Notes under the pieces: model-generated
Seen by the model: only the letters and a program-made list of their open reading frames with translations
What the model was told of the DNA's origin: nothing
Databases searched by the model: none
Shown here: piece by piece, positions 34,362 through 45,048 of the stretch
Position numbering within the stretch: the first letter of the stretch is position 1
Layout of the letters: every line of letters starts with the position of its first letter
From: Zarea fungicola
Lineage: Eukaryota > Ascomycota > Sordariomycetes > Hypocreales > Cordycipitaceae
Assembly (NCBI GenBank): GCA_900169235.1
Contig: FWCC01000017.1
Span: 141,869 to 205,868, forward strand
DNA length: 64,000 nucleotides
Direction: 5' to 3'
Made by a program: the position numbers and the translations under genes

Positions 34362-35366
34362 TTAATCGGACTTGTTCTTCTGGGGAATCGGGTTGCCCTT
34401 TTCGTCAATGAGACCCTTCTCACGCATCACCTTTAGTGCGTCATGGATAGGGTCAAGGTCCGGTCGAGGTTCGCGGTGCGAGTCAAAGTAGTTGTCGGCC
34501 CAGGTGAAGTACTGGCCGTAGTTGCAGGTAAAGTACATGTGGTGCAAGGTGTGGTGAGCCGGGCTGTTGATGAACTTTTCAGACCAGGTGCCGCTAATCA
34601 TGTCACCGTCGTGGATGAAGATGGTCCAGAGCTGCACGAGAATGAAGAGCACGGCGTAGAGGTACTTTTGCATCGGGCAGATGAAGACAAAGATGTGATA
34701 TGGTGTGGATTGCAAGAATCCATCCAGAGGGTGGAAAGCAATAGCAGCCCAAGGTGTAGGAACAATCCACTTGTGATGAGGCTTGTGGACATATTTGTAA
34801 ATACTAGGGTGATGCTCCAGTCTGTGAATCCAGTAGATGAAGAAGTCGTTGAAGACCATGTAGAGCAGAGTCGAGATGAAGATCCAAGACCAGCCGTACT
34901 CTTCGACATGTGTATATAGCTTGCTGTGACCGCGAACCTCGGCGAGGAAAAAGGGCAGACTGAAGAGATCGATAAAGGGAATGGCCCAGAGTGAGCAGAG
35001 GATCTCTTGACGAATCTGGTTCTTGAGGAATCGCGGATGATACTCCAGTCGACGATCAAACACCAAGTAGTATGAAAAGGCGGCAAAGATGAAGTAAATG
35101 GCCGCGGCGCCAAAGCCCGCGACAAACAGAATCGAGGCGCATTGGCGTCGGATATCGTCGCGTGGTAGAGAAGAGACGACGCATGAGCTGAGGGCGGCCG
35201 AGGCGTCCTTTGCGGTGGCGTTGTGAGCAGCAGCCGCGCTCAGCAACCCAGAGGTCGTCCAGGAGGCGCTAGAGACGGCGTCGCACGCAACAGTTGGGCC
35301 TGGGAAGAAATAGGCGTACGCCTTGTCGAACAGGAGAGGATTGAGGATTTCGAGGGCGGTATCCAT
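34362..35366 (-). CDS. erg3: Delta(7)-sterol C-5(6) desaturase
   Basis: One exon, 334 aa. Three histidine boxes that bind the di-iron centre are present: HRLEHH (181-186), HKPHH (194-198) and HHTLHH (271-276). They are embedded in sequence characteristic of the Erg3 branch of fatty-acid hydroxylases (NDFFIYWIHRLEHHPSIYKY, VPTPWAAIAFHPLDGF). Four hydrophobic stretches (about 78-102, 120-142, 157-178 and 222-251) fit an ER-membrane enzyme. It introduces the C-5 double bond late in ergosterol synthesis, using cytochrome b5 and oxygen. Length is near the usual 340-365 residues. The gene is divergent from the small Cys-rich gene, with 1.44 kb between starts. Some fungi carry two erg3 paralogues; only one is in this window. 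Confidence 0.96.
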   Translation of the reverse strand: MDTALEILNPLLFDKAYAYFFPGPTVACDAVSSASWTTSGLLSAAAAHNATAKDASAALSSCVVSSLPRDDIRRQCASILFVAGFGAAAIYFIFAAFSYYLVFDRRLEYHPRFLKNQIRQEILCSLWAIPFIDLFSLPFFLAEVRGHSKLYTHVEEYGWSWIFISTLLYMVFNDFFIYWIHRLEHHPSIYKYVHKPHHKWIVPTPWAAIAFHPLDGFLQSTPYHIFVFICPMQKYLYAVLFILVQLWTIFIHDGDMISGTWSEKFINSPAHHTLHHMYFTCNYGQYFTWADNYFDSHREPRPDLDPIHDALKVMREKGLIDEKGNPIPQKNKSD

Positions 35367-36808
35367 CTTTGCGCGACTGTGGGTGCGTTGAGCACGGCAA
35401 GGGACAGGCTACCAAAAGACAACAGTTTCGTTATGAAATGATTGACAAGACGGGTATGAAGGAGGAGAATGAAAATGTCTGGCGTCCTTTGGTTTGATAA
35501 GATGCAACTCATTTCCTTTTTGACTAAGCCGGTGGACGGTCCACCTGCCCTACTTGAGAACACCGACCCGCCCGCCTGTTAGTCCACGGCTCTGGCGAAT
35601 GCCGACTTGGGTCAAGTCATGCCACTTTGGCCTGCCGATGTGCCCTTCCGTAGCCCCCGGTAACCACAGTGCGCGATCTTTTGGGTTGGCACTATGCAAT
35701 GTGGCGTGTGTTGTGCCTGGATAGTGGAAAAGACCGACCCATTCTCGGTCGGCCGATACGCGTGTTATTTACCGGTACAGATATGACTGCAATCTCGCAC
35801 AGCCGCTTTTTGGATGTTTCTACAAGAGTCCGTTGTATTATACATTGCAGCATGCATTTATTTTTTGGCCAATAATCATTGAACCATGATCAGCAAAGCG
35901 TGACTAGGCGGCCTATTGGTGCGGCTCTACTACCGCCCTTACACTAACACCACTTTGGTCATCGCGAACCACCAATTCGAAAACGAAAACAAAAAAAAAA
36001 AAGTACGTACAGCACCCGGTGTTCGCTGGTCGTCACCGACCCAACTACTAATCTGGCGCTCAAGTGGTTATCGCTCGGAGATCGGACGGGATCCAGATTG
36101 GTCACTCGGCTATGGCCGTACATGCTGATAGAGGGTACAAAAGTGGTTTATAGATGCTACGAAACCGAATCAGGGCCTTCGTCGTTGAGGTGATCTAATC
36201 TGAGCCAACACAATGGCCCGTAATCACCTGCCAAGAATTCTAATGTAAACCAGTGTTTCGGAATCTCAATGTCAAAAGTAATAACTGTATACTTTTCCCA
36301 AGATTTCACGGCCAACAGCTCTTGCACAAGCCGAATGGGATTCAAATCAACACACACCGCCCACTACTGCCGGACTCCCGATTATTTCACACTATTCAGA
36401 AATTTCGTGCTCACTTCTGCAGCATGCTCGGCCGTACTAAGCTTCCATCCCACGTGTTGGACAGCTAACCTCACTCTTGACAATGCTTCGCTTGCCTATT
36501 CAGATTCATGGCCCTACCGGAAGCATGGAGCTTGCTTCCTATTGAATGAAACGCCAAACGTGCTCACACTGGTCATGCGGGCGCTATCAACTCAGATTTA
36601 ATGTGCTCAGCAGTTCACTTCTCATTCAGAATACAAACGAGACGGCTATATAAAGTGATCTTCAAGCAGTTATCCAACCGTCCTCTCCCAAACCATCACA
36701 AGGCATCACAAGGCATCGCCTACATAAATAGCCTCCATCTACGCTTCAACGAGCTCTTCCAACTCTCAGACTGTCTTGAAACCTGATACCGACATCGACT
36801 CAACAAGT
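35367..36808. other. Divergent intergenic region (erg3 / Cys-rich gene)
   Basis: 1.44 kb. On the + strand a TATA box lies at 36646-36655, and a 10-bp repeat (CATCACAAGG) follows at about 36694-36714 in the presumed leader of the Cys-rich gene. The erg3 side shows no distinct motif I can defend. No credible ORF. Confidence 0.5.
36646..36655 (+). promoter_or_regulatory. TATA box of the Cys-rich gene
   Basis: CTATATAAAG lies 154-163 bp upstream of the ATG at 36809, a reasonable distance for a fungal core promoter with a leader of about 100 nt. Confidence 0.6.
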
Positions 36809-37368
36809 ATGTACTTCTCAACCAAGGTCGTCTATGGTTGTGGTTGTGAGGTCTTCGACGGCGAATCCTCCCCACCCTTCCGCCTTGTCGACGATACCGG
36901 AGTTTCCTTACTCTGTGGCCCTTTCAATCTCCCCCTCTTAGAGGTTAGGAGAGGGGACCCATGCTACCGGCTCGGGTGCCCGCAGCAGGAACCCTTTGAA
37001 CCCTGGGTGTGCTGCAACTGCGAGCATGGCCCCAACATCGAGAGCTTCCAGTGCATGTTCAAGATCTGGAAGGAGCCAGTGACTACCCCGGAGCCTGACT
37101 TCTTCAGCCCTTGCTGCCACCTCAGGTGTGACAAGTGCGTCTCGCTTGCGTAAGTTACCCAATCTCTTAACATGGTCTTGTCAAGAGTACGAGGAAAGAC
37201 TAACAACCAACGTGCCCGATGTATAGCGAGCTCGAGGCCGCCATCGAAGAGAGAGCACAGGCACGAAAGAAGGAACAGGAAGCTGCAAGCAAGGCCAAGG
37301 GCAAGGCTAAGGCAGTGCCCAAGGTGGCTCCCAAGGCAGCTCCCAAGAAGAAGGTTACCAGAAAGTGA
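36809..37368 (+). CDS. Small cysteine-rich protein with lysine-rich C-terminal tail
   Basis: Exons 36809-37149 and 37227-37368 (intron GTAAGT...TATAG) give 160 aa. The first 113 residues contain 13 Cys and several Cys-pair motifs: YGCGC, WVCCNCEHG and CCHLRCDKC. They look like zinc-binding knuckles rather than a secreted disulphide protein, since there is no signal peptide. After the intron comes a short helical region (ELEAAIEERAQARKKEQEAA), then an Ala/Lys/Pro tail (KAKGKAKAVPKVAPKAAPKKK) resembling histone-H1 tails. I do not recognise the family. A nuclear, nucleic-acid-binding role is possible but only inferred. The first ATG in frame, after an upstream TATA box, was chosen. Confidence 0.78.
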
Positions 37369-37661
37369 GCTGCATCATTTTGAATCTCTCACTGCAAAAC
37401 TTGGTTGGAAGGCTATTAGGCTGTCATTATCGACTGGAGGGCATCGTTGGGCATTGAACATTAGGTGAATTCGAAGATGTGTAGTTTCTTTCTGCTCCGG
37501 CAGATTCAAGCTCATTAGGAAGTGAAAGTATTGGCCCTTGACTCTCAACGTCCAAATCATAAACGTAGCATTCAACTATAACGTGAGAAAGATACGAATA
37601 AACAAGCCCACAAAGTGATTTGTCTACTACTCGCTTCGTGTGTCAAGTCACCGAGTCGCAG

Positions 37662-37688
37662 AACAGGAAAACAGGAAAACAGGAAAAC
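37662..37688. repeat. Short tandem repeat (8-bp unit, about three copies)
   Basis: ACAGGAAA is repeated head to tail about three times downstream of the Cys-rich gene. It is a simple slippage-type repeat. Confidence 0.85.
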
Positions 37689-38241
37689 CGCTCGCTCTTT
37701 CGTCAATACTTGCTGCGGAATTATCTGGTCACATATGATAAACAGTTCCATCTCATCTTCATACCTCGATGGGCGGAAGAAGCACACATTCTCTATTAGC
37801 TGACTGCAGCCGAGACCTGTTTCTGAAGCCGTCGAAAGAGGAATGCAGAAAATCTAGACTTGACTCTGATAATAACTGTTGCCAGAAACAGTGATACTGC
37901 TACAAAGTGTCCGAGAACCGAGCGGAGTACGTCTTATCCTCCACTTGTTTCGCTTTGTTACTTTCTTTGTGGCTAGTTGGAGAACGGCCCGACTGCAGCT
38001 AAATATTCGCGGGCAGTGGCATTTCTCAGAGATGTTGTTACTGAGACTGCACCATCCCGAAGAAGGCGCCAAGTCATCTTAACTATTTTAATATTGGACT
38101 AATCTCGCTGAAAGCAGATCCATATTCCAACTATTAATAACTATATGAGGATAAAGGATGGTATGAGAGGTTAATAGATTAATGTATTTAACAACTGTGT
38201 AGCTAATATCTTACCCCTTATTCTTAAGCAATCCGAAAACT

Positions 38242-38249
38242 TATATAAA
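38242..38249 (+). promoter_or_regulatory. Candidate TATA box of the F-box/ankyrin gene
   Basis: TATATAAA is located about 300 bp before the ATG at 38543. The distance is somewhat long and the surrounding DNA is AT-rich, so the call is tentative. Confidence 0.35.
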
Positions 38250-38542
38250 GAGAGAAGTATCCAATTAGAGCCTAGAATTGTCTATTCCTTTTAGCAGGGA
38301 ATGTCGATGCGCAGGTGGCTTTGCTGCCCAATGCTCCCACTGTTGCACAAACCTATAGTGGATGTAGCACTATAAACATCATGGCATTTGCATCTCCATG
38401 CAGTAACTTCAGCCTTCCACAACTACGACTCTGCGCTGAAAAGTCTTCACTCTCATCGTGCATCCTGTATCTACCTAAGTAGTTACATGGACCTCAAATC
38501 ACAATCTTACGCCTTTAATATCCAGCGCCGTCTCACCCTGTT

Positions 38543-39919
38543 ATGGCGACGACGCCACCGCCCTTCACAGAAGTTGTGGATGATGTCTTCTACCTAATCC
38601 TGGAACATCTGACTACTGAAGATATTCTAGCCCTCTCTAGCAGCTGCAAAAGGTTAAACTTTAGGCTAGACCCGTATCTATTTCGAGATGCGTACAACTG
38701 TGACAGGGCTCTGCGGTGGGCATGTTGCAAAGACTTGCCGAATCTGGTCCGCAAAGCGGTGGCCTGCGGTGCAAACGTCTCCGCGCCAGCTCGCAAAGTA
38801 AAAAGGTACTCTTGGGACACGATGGTGTATCGGACACTGTCCCTGCGAATTGCTGCCAAATACAGGAGCCTAGATGCATTCGATACGCTGCTCGAACTAG
38901 GCGCCATCGTCAATGTGCAGCTTCCCCGATCAGCAAAAGATAACCTGTACGAGTATCTACATCTCGCTGATGAAGTCGAGTCGCTTGCCAGAGTCCTGAC
39001 AAAGAAAAAGCATGCTCCGCTTCTCCAAGCGTTTCTCAAGTCTGAAGCCGCGAGAGACGTGCCAGCAATCGGCGGGGTTGCTTTTCTGGATCAATGTCTT
39101 TTGAACGCGCTTCGATCAGGCCAACCGTCCGAGGCGATAGAAAGCTTGCTTCTTCACGGTGCAAGCGCGGAAAGACTACAGGGCTACCGGGGGAACAACC
39201 CATGCCCGCTGGCGCTGGCTCTAATCTGGAATCAGCCCACCATGGATTTGCTATGCCAATTTGGCGCCACACTGGAGGGAAAGACGATATCAAGAAATCT
39301 GGGCCAGAAATGGTTTCACATCCCCATCTTTGCGGCTGCACGCCAAATGCACGAGCATGGTGTCAGTGTGGTGCAGAAGCTCCTCGACTCCGGCATCAAG
39401 GTCAATCTTTGCGCCGACGTCTCGGTGCGTGGCGGCAGACGTAAGCCCCTCTCGCTGGACGATGAACGCCAGATGCAAGAATCAGACAAGCAGACCAACA
39501 TGTATAGCAGCAGCGCTCCGATGCCAGTGTACATTTATCTGGATTCCATCACATCCTGGGAGGCCAACCAGCCGCTCTCGCCGACCGAAGGCCTCAAGTT
39601 TTGGCTGCGAAACGGCCTCGTGATAAGATCTGGGCTGCCAGAGCACCAATATGGGCCCCAATGCCGTTGCGTGAAGCAAAAGTCTGCACAGTTGGATGCC
39701 TTCCTTACGGCGAAATGGAGCGTGGATACATATAAGCATGACGAATACTTTCACATTTTTGATATGCTCACGGAACCACTTCTGAACAAAGATACGATTC
39801 CAGAGACTGGAACGAGAAAATGCATCAACGGAGATCCTATTCCAGCTTCAGCCGCCAAGCGACATAGCTTCATCTGTAACAAGCAGATGCAAAGGCTGAT
39901 TGAGGCGGAAGCCACTTGA
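38543..39919 (+). CDS. F-box protein with ankyrin-type repeats
   Basis: One exon, 458 aa. Residues about 8-50 (TEVVDDVFYLILEHLTTEDI, then LALSSSCKRLNFRLDPYLFR) fit an F-box, the Skp1-binding module of SCF ubiquitin ligases. Degenerate ankyrin-like units follow: RKAVACGANVSAP, LRIAAKYRSLDAFDTLLELG, AIESLLLHGASAERLQ and TMDLLCQFGATLE, then VVQKLLDSGIKVNL. This F-box plus ankyrin layout is a large, fast-evolving fungal family, and targets cannot be predicted. The C-terminal 150 residues have a CRCVKQK patch and no obvious domain. The gene is intronless and flanked by AT-rich intergenic DNA, typical of accessory members of the family. Confidence 0.85.
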   Translation: MATTPPPFTEVVDDVFYLILEHLTTEDILALSSSCKRLNFRLDPYLFRDAYNCDRALRWACCKDLPNLVRKAVACGANVSAPARKVKRYSWDTMVYRTLSLRIAAKYRSLDAFDTLLELGAIVNVQLPRSAKDNLYEYLHLADEVESLARVLTKKKHAPLLQAFLKSEAARDVPAIGGVAFLDQCLLNALRSGQPSEAIESLLLHGASAERLQGYRGNNPCPLALALIWNQPTMDLLCQFGATLEGKTISRNLGQKWFHIPIFAAARQMHEHGVSVVQKLLDSGIKVNLCADVSVRGGRRKPLSLDDERQMQESDKQTNMYSSSAPMPVYIYLDSITSWEANQPLSPTEGLKFWLRNGLVIRSGLPEHQYGPQCRCVKQKSAQLDAFLTAKWSVDTYKHDEYFHIFDMLTEPLLNKDTIPETGTRKCINGDPIPASAAKRHSFICNKQMQRLIEAEAT

Positions 39920-40480
39920 ATAGGTGACACTTGATAGAGTTATTGTGATTAGGGTTTGGGTTATGAACACTGCCTCTAAGAGAGGATATTGTGGTAAATC
40001 TCAAGCCCTCTGGGAAAGTCGGGCAAGGCGATCAGAATGATGATTAATGAAGCGAAAATTTGAAATTTAAAATCTTGCTCATACAGTTGGCTTATGTTGA
40101 TGATACAAGGACGGCTGGCTACAAGGCGAATAGCACTGCACTTTGAGGCTGCTGCTGAAAGTATGTTCTAGAATATGTAAAGTTCCATTTTAATATTTTC
40201 ATTGTTCTCAAGTTTTTTTGCAGCCCAGTTTTGATGTGGAAACACCCTCCCACCTTTAGAAGAGACATGAGTCGCGATCCCGCGCGGCGCCACAGCCTGC
40301 TAGCCAGGGCGAGAAAACCTTTTTTCTACCATGTATCGGGCGGTAAGTGCCAGCAAGCCACAGATTCATAAGACAAACCTTTTATGCCTCCAAAACTTTT
40401 CTTCCCAGCACATTTCAAATTTACATTTTTTGTTTCCAAAGTTTAAATATCTAGCTTCTCCGGAATACTTTACTTTTGGT

Positions 40481-40488
40481 TATATAAG
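40481..40488 (+). promoter_or_regulatory. TATA box of the 109-aa gene
   Basis: TATATAAG lies 192-199 bp upstream of the ATG at 40680, followed by a C/A-rich leader typical of strongly expressed fungal genes. Confidence 0.65.
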
Positions 40489-40554
40489 GAGCAGAACTTC
40501 CTCTCTCATTCATCTGAACAACTCAACTCATTACATCAACTCTCAAGCTACAAC

Positions 40555-40590
40555 CTCGTTATCAAACTCGTTATCAAACTCGTTATCAAC
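40555..40590. repeat. Three tandem 12-bp units in a 5' leader
   Basis: CTCGTTATCAAA occurs at 40555-40566 and 40567-40578, and as CTCGTTATCAAC at 40579-40590. It lies between the TATA box and the ATG of the small gene, so it is probably transcribed into the 5' UTR. Confidence 0.93.
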
Positions 40591-40679
40591 GACAAAAAAG
40601 CCTTGTACCACCACACAGGAAAAAAACAGACAAACATCACAAAATTACCACACTACGACTAAATCTCTCTTTCGCTATA

Positions 40680-41009
40680 ATGTCTTCCAACCAGGACTTC
40701 AACACACCCAGCACCGGCACTGAGGAGAGCCGCCGCTCGTCTGCCTCGTCAGCCAGCCCTTCAACCTCGCCAACTGCATCTCCTAATGTCGAGCATGCCA
40801 GCAAACCTGAGATGGAACCTACCGCATTTGTCTCCCAGGCACCCGTCCACCCACTTCCGGCATATGCTCGGGATCACCCCAAGCCCGCCGATGACTTTGA
40901 CATTGACGAGGCCCTCAGCCGTCCTCCTGGTCGCTGGACATTCCGCGGGTCCTTGCAGGCCAACCTAAAGAAGCAAACTCGCCCTGCTCCTGCTTCCAAG
41001 GAGCCCTAG
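40680..41009 (+). CDS. Small Ser/Pro-rich disordered protein, unknown function
   Basis: One exon, 109 aa, first ATG in frame after a clear TATA box and leader. The N-terminal half is rich in Ser, Thr, Pro and Ala (ESRRSSASSASPSTSPTASP), many sites being potential SP/TP phosphorylation targets. The C-terminal third (ADDFDIDEALSRPPGRWTFR) looks more conserved in composition and ends in a basic segment (QANLKKQTRPAPASKEP). There is no signal peptide, membrane segment or recognised domain. The strong promoter structure suggests a real, possibly stress- or development-induced gene. Confidence 0.7.
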   Translation: MSSNQDFNTPSTGTEESRRSSASSASPSTSPTASPNVEHASKPEMEPTAFVSQAPVHPLPAYARDHPKPADDFDIDEALSRPPGRWTFRGSLQANLKKQTRPAPASKEP

Positions 41010-41303
41010 GCCGCACACTTTGGAAATTAATTATCATATCCACGTGGACTGTGGAGTCAAAACAGGGAGTGAAGGCCGAGGTGCCTTGAGTCTGCGCCAC
41101 TGAGCGTGAGATGCGCCATATCCGAAACAGGAGGGAAAAGTTTAATGATACCCCATTTGTATAGTGAGAGGAGTTACATGGAAGGGAGATGGATTTTATA
41201 TTTAGTATGGGATGGTGGCTCAGGAATACAGGACCTTTCTCAATGTAATAGTTAATACTTCAGATGCAATTTTTTTTGCTTCAAAATTTCAACAAAAACC
41301 CAA

Positions 41304-42030
41304 TTACAAGCGTGCACTGAGTGTGAAGCCGTATGTGACGGAGCTAATAATTGCAGCGAGGTTAAGGAGGGATGAGATGCCATGCAGCATACCGAATCGC
41401 TTGCTGAGAGCGCGCATCTCATCTGAGTGCGGGCCTTCCTCGTGCCACTGCTTGCCATCTCGCTTGGCTATGGCATGATTAGCAAAAAATGGGCTCGTGT
41501 TGGTGAATTCAAGGCCATTTGGCAGAGTACAAACCTTGACCTTGGCGTTTCTTCATGACCTCCCTTGATGCTGGCATCAGCACCAACAGATTCAACGCAC
41601 CGGACACAAACATGGTGGCAATGGGGACCAACGACCCCCAGCGGTTAGACTCATGGAGAAGAGTGGAAATGCCGTTGCCTGTGGCGAGAGCGGCGCTTCC
41701 GGGGAACGTAAGTGCCATAATGGTGGGGAGGATGGTTTGCAGGCCAAAGTACACGGGAAAGGCTTTGGCTTGGACGGCGGAGAAGACGGGTCTCTCAACA
41801 GTCTTGAAAAGAATCGGACTGTTCACGAATGTCTATTTCATTAAAGAGAGAATGAGCGACAAATTAATGATTTCAGGCACTTGGGGAATCAATTACGTGA
41901 AAAAAGGATGTTCCAACCAGCGTGGCATATCTAATGAAAGTGTTAGCTGTCAATATGAAAGCAATGGGGAGGCATTATAGTACGCAATGATGTGGTACGG
42001 CGCCGGGGACGCAATAAGTGAACCAGCCAT
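41304..42030 (-). CDS. TMEM205/DUF4149-like four-helix membrane protein
   Basis: Exons 42030-41984, 41930-41897, 41832-41535 and 41467-41304 give 180 aa; the first two exons are only 47 and 34 nt. The spliced N-terminus (HIIAYATLVGTSFFHTFVNS) followed by FKTVERPVFSAVQAKAFPVY is characteristic of the DUF4149/TMEM205 family, where a gene product of about 180 aa with four hydrophobic segments is usual. Other segments are FGLQTILPTIMALTFPG and SLVPIATMFVSGALNLLVLM, and the last is FGMLHGISSLLNLAAIISSV. A charged loop (RDGKQWHEEGPHSDEMRALS) lies before the last helix. Function in fungi is unknown. Introns use GTACTA, GTAATT and GTTTGT donors; conservation, not donor strength, fixed them. The start is divergent from Ku80 (381 bp). 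Confidence 0.87.
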
Positions 42031-42411
42031 TTTGAAAAGATGAAATCAAAAACTGTGAGACTTTAACCGATGAAATTTTCGCAATGAGTATATGCGATGC
42101 AATGAAAGCGTTTCGGACAATGATGCAACGCAGATGCCGAGAACTGGATCACGTGCAGCCGCGACAGCTGCGCGTGTGTGCCAGGGCATCCAATCTAGCG
42201 CTGTGCCTGCCTGAGCGCGGCCCCTGGCGGCCCCACACCTTCTGCCTAAAGCCCAGCAGGACTACGCTATTCATAGTCAACACTATAAAAAGCCAGGGCC
42301 GTATGTCACTTCAATCTGAAGCATCCATCTTTTAATTTGGCATCCCATCAAGTTGCTGTATGTAGGGGTTCAACCTATAATTTCATCTCTTGGTCTCGCA
42401 AATCAACAACA
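42031..42411. other. Divergent promoter (DUF4149-like gene / Ku80)
   Basis: 381 bp between start codons. TATAAAA at 42284-42290 lies 122-128 bp upstream of the Ku80 ATG on the + strand. No further motif was called. Confidence 0.55.
42284..42290 (+). promoter_or_regulatory. Candidate TATA box of Ku80
   Basis: TATAAAA is 122 bp upstream of the Ku80 start codon in a GC-moderate context, a plausible core promoter. Confidence 0.5.
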
Positions 42412-44833
42412 ATGGCGGAAAAGGAGGCAACCGTCTTCATCGTCGACCTCGGCGCGTCCATGGGAAAGGTCAATGGCGAGAGTGGCCGCAGCGAGTCTGA
42501 CCTGGACTGGAGCCTGCGTTATGTCTGGGACAAGATTAGCGATATTGTCTCCGCAAACCGCAAGACGCTGTGTGTTGGTGTGGTTGGCCTAAGGACCGAT
42601 GAGACTCAAAACCAACTTTCAGAGAGCGATGGCTACGATAACATCTCGGTGCTTCAAGAACTCGGGCCATTGACCATGGCATCGTTCGCAGGGCTGAAAA
42701 CTAGCATCAAGTTGAGTAACACGCTGGACGGTGATGCTATTTCTGCCATTGTCGTGGCCGTCGACATGATGGATACGTTTACAAAGAAGCTCAAGTGGAA
42801 CCGCAAGATTGTCATGATTACAGATGCGCAAAGCGGGATTGATCCCGATGACATTGACGACATTGCGAATAAAATTAATGATTCAAATATTCAGTTGACA
42901 ATTCTGTAAGCGTATTCACTGACAAATACATCCACTGTGGTGCACAGGCTAATCGAGTAGGGGCGTTGACTTTGATGATCCCGAGTACGGTTTCAAGGAG
43001 GAGGACAAGTCTCCAACCAAGGTCAGAGGAATAATCCGAATTTGGTGACCAGGACTAACTGGGAGTTATAGGCAGAGAATGAGCAAACTTTGAAGCAGCT
43101 GGCCGAGAAGTGCAAAGACGGCGTCTGTGCATCCATTGTCGAGGCCATTGACCAGATTGAGATACCTCGTGTAAAGCAAGTGAAGCCATATAAAACCTAT
43201 GATGGACCTCTAGTTCTCGGTGATCCAGAGAAGTTTCCCTCTGCAATGACTATCAATGTCGAACGCTACTTCAAGACACATCTCGCAAAACCGATCGCTG
43301 CAAGCACTGTTGTTCTAAAATCAGAGCAGGGCACACAGTCTACACATACCCTCGAGGATGAGCCTATGGATGGTGTAGGATTCTCTGCTGTTAAGCAAGC
43401 ACGCTCATACAAGGTCAATGCGCCCGATGCGCCTGGAGGTAAAAAAGACGTCGAGTTTGAATCTCTGGCCAAAGGGTTCGAATACGGCAGAACCGCAGTT
43501 CACATTAGTGAATCTGAACACAATATTACCAAGCTCGAGACGCAAAAGAGCTTCTCTATAGTCGGTTTCATACCTTGGAACAAGTATGAGCCCTTCTTGA
43601 GCATGGGCGAGGTGTGTGTTACACACGCAAGGAAGTTTGACGAGAAATCCGAACTGGCCATGTCGTCACTTATTTGGGGCCTCTTCGAGCTCGATTCATA
43701 TGCTGTGGCACGTCTCGTAACCAAGGAGGGCAAGGATCCGACCTTGGTTCTCCTTGCGCCCCATGTTGAGCCAGACTTCGAGTGTCTGTTCGATGTCCCT
43801 CTCCCATTTGCTGAAGATGTCAGAACCTACAAGTTTCCTCCGCTTGACAAGGTCGTTACGGTCACAGGACAAACACTGACAACGCACCGGCTGCTACCGA
43901 ACGATGAACTGAATGAGGCCATGGGAGACTATGTTGATGCAATGGATCTTGACTTGTATGGAATGGATGCGGAACAGTGAGCAGCGCTCTTCGTGACGAC
44001 GGAAGAACGGAGCTAACATGTCTAGGAAACCGGCTGAATATGCACCGATTGATGATACATTTAACCCCATCATTCACCGAATCAACGGCGCCGTAAAGCA
44101 GCGTGCAGTTTACCCTGATAAACCCATAGAGGATATCCCATCGGTGTTGTTGCGCTTTGCCCAACCACCACAAGACCTGATTGAACGGGTACAAGACCGC
44201 ATAGAAGATCTCATCAAGGCAGCAGATGTGAAGAAAGGTGTGTAACATTGAACAACGGAAGTTGTACGTCGCTGACAAGCTACTAGTACCACCAAAGGCA
44301 AAGGGAAGGCGCAACAGAGAGACCATTAAACCTATTTCTGGTCTGGATGTAGATGCTCTGCTCGGAGAACTTGGCGAAGATACCAAGGGTCAAGTTTCAG
44401 CTGAAAATGCCGTGCCCGACTTCAAGCGTGCCATGGCAACCGCAGACGAAATTCCAGACATTCAGGCTGCTGCTAAGCAAATGGGCGAAATAGTTCAATC
44501 TTTCGTGACGGACAGCTTCGGCGACAGCAAATACGCCCAAGCTGTGGAATGCATTGGTGTCATGCGCGAAGAGCTGATCAACATGGAGGAGCCTGAAATG
44601 TATAATAACTTTGTACGGGAGCTAAAGAAGGGGTTACTATCTGGTGCCCTGGGTGGCGACAGGCGCGACTTTTGGTTCAAAGTACGATGGTCACGGCTGG
44701 GCTTGATTGAACAGAGCCAGTCGGACGTGTCTGAAGTCACTGCAGATGAGGCAGACGAGGTAAGCAGCCGCGAATATGCACTATTTTTGGAAACAAACAC
44801 TAACATCAACCTCAGTTTTACAAATCTCGATAG
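42412..44833 (+). CDS. ku80: Ku80 subunit of the non-homologous end-joining complex
   Basis: Exons 42412-42905, 42961-43021, 43072-43976, 44026-44237, 44287-44759 and 44816-44833 give 720 aa, the normal length for filamentous fungi. The N-terminal vWA-like domain starts EATVFIVDLGASMG; the Ku beta-barrel core spans roughly 240-500 (FSIVGFIPWNKYEPFLSMGE, GLFELDSYAVARLVTKEG). A helical arm precedes the C-terminal Ku_PK_bind-type domain (DFKRAMATADEIPDIQAAAK, CIGVMREELINMEEPEMYNN). Ku70/Ku80 clamp broken DNA ends for ligation by DNA ligase IV and help protect telomeres. The last exon is only 18 nt and encodes FYKSR before TAG. Introns are 49-56 bp. The gene ends 215 bp before the start of a DEDDh exonuclease gene on the same strand. 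Confidence 0.97.
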
Positions 44834-45048
44834 TAAATGTAAATTACCATGTAACATATATTACGGATGCGCAAGCAAAATGGTTGCCTAAACGTGTCTG
44901 TGTGTTTGTGATTCAGTGCCGGTTGCCGGTGCAGCTGGCGCTTGCCACTGGTTGACGGGTGCCATAAATATCACAGTTCTCATAATCCACCCCATACAAC
45001 ACACACAAAATAGAACAAACCACTCAACACGAATGTGGTGCCAGAAAA

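Larger units (their letters stand above)
37369..38542. other. Intergenic with AT-rich block and short tandem repeats
   Basis: 1.17 kb. 37662-37688 holds about three copies of an 8-bp ACAGGAAA-type unit. 38080-38300 is strongly AT-rich and could be a decayed repeat. TATATAAA at 38242-38249 is a possible TATA box for the F-box gene about 300 bp downstream. No gene was seen. Confidence 0.5.
39920..40679. other. Promoter region of the 109-aa gene
   Basis: 760 bp. It contains a TATA box (40481-40488) and three tandem 12-bp units (40555-40590) in the leader. The telomere-like string TAGGGTTTGGGTT near 39950 is a single copy. No gene was seen. Confidence 0.55.

Noticed and set aside
39945..39965. 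Telomere-like TAGGGTTTGGGTT string
   Set aside because: Only one degenerate copy here and one near 53998; no tandem TTAGGG array, so not a telomere or interstitial telomeric repeat.
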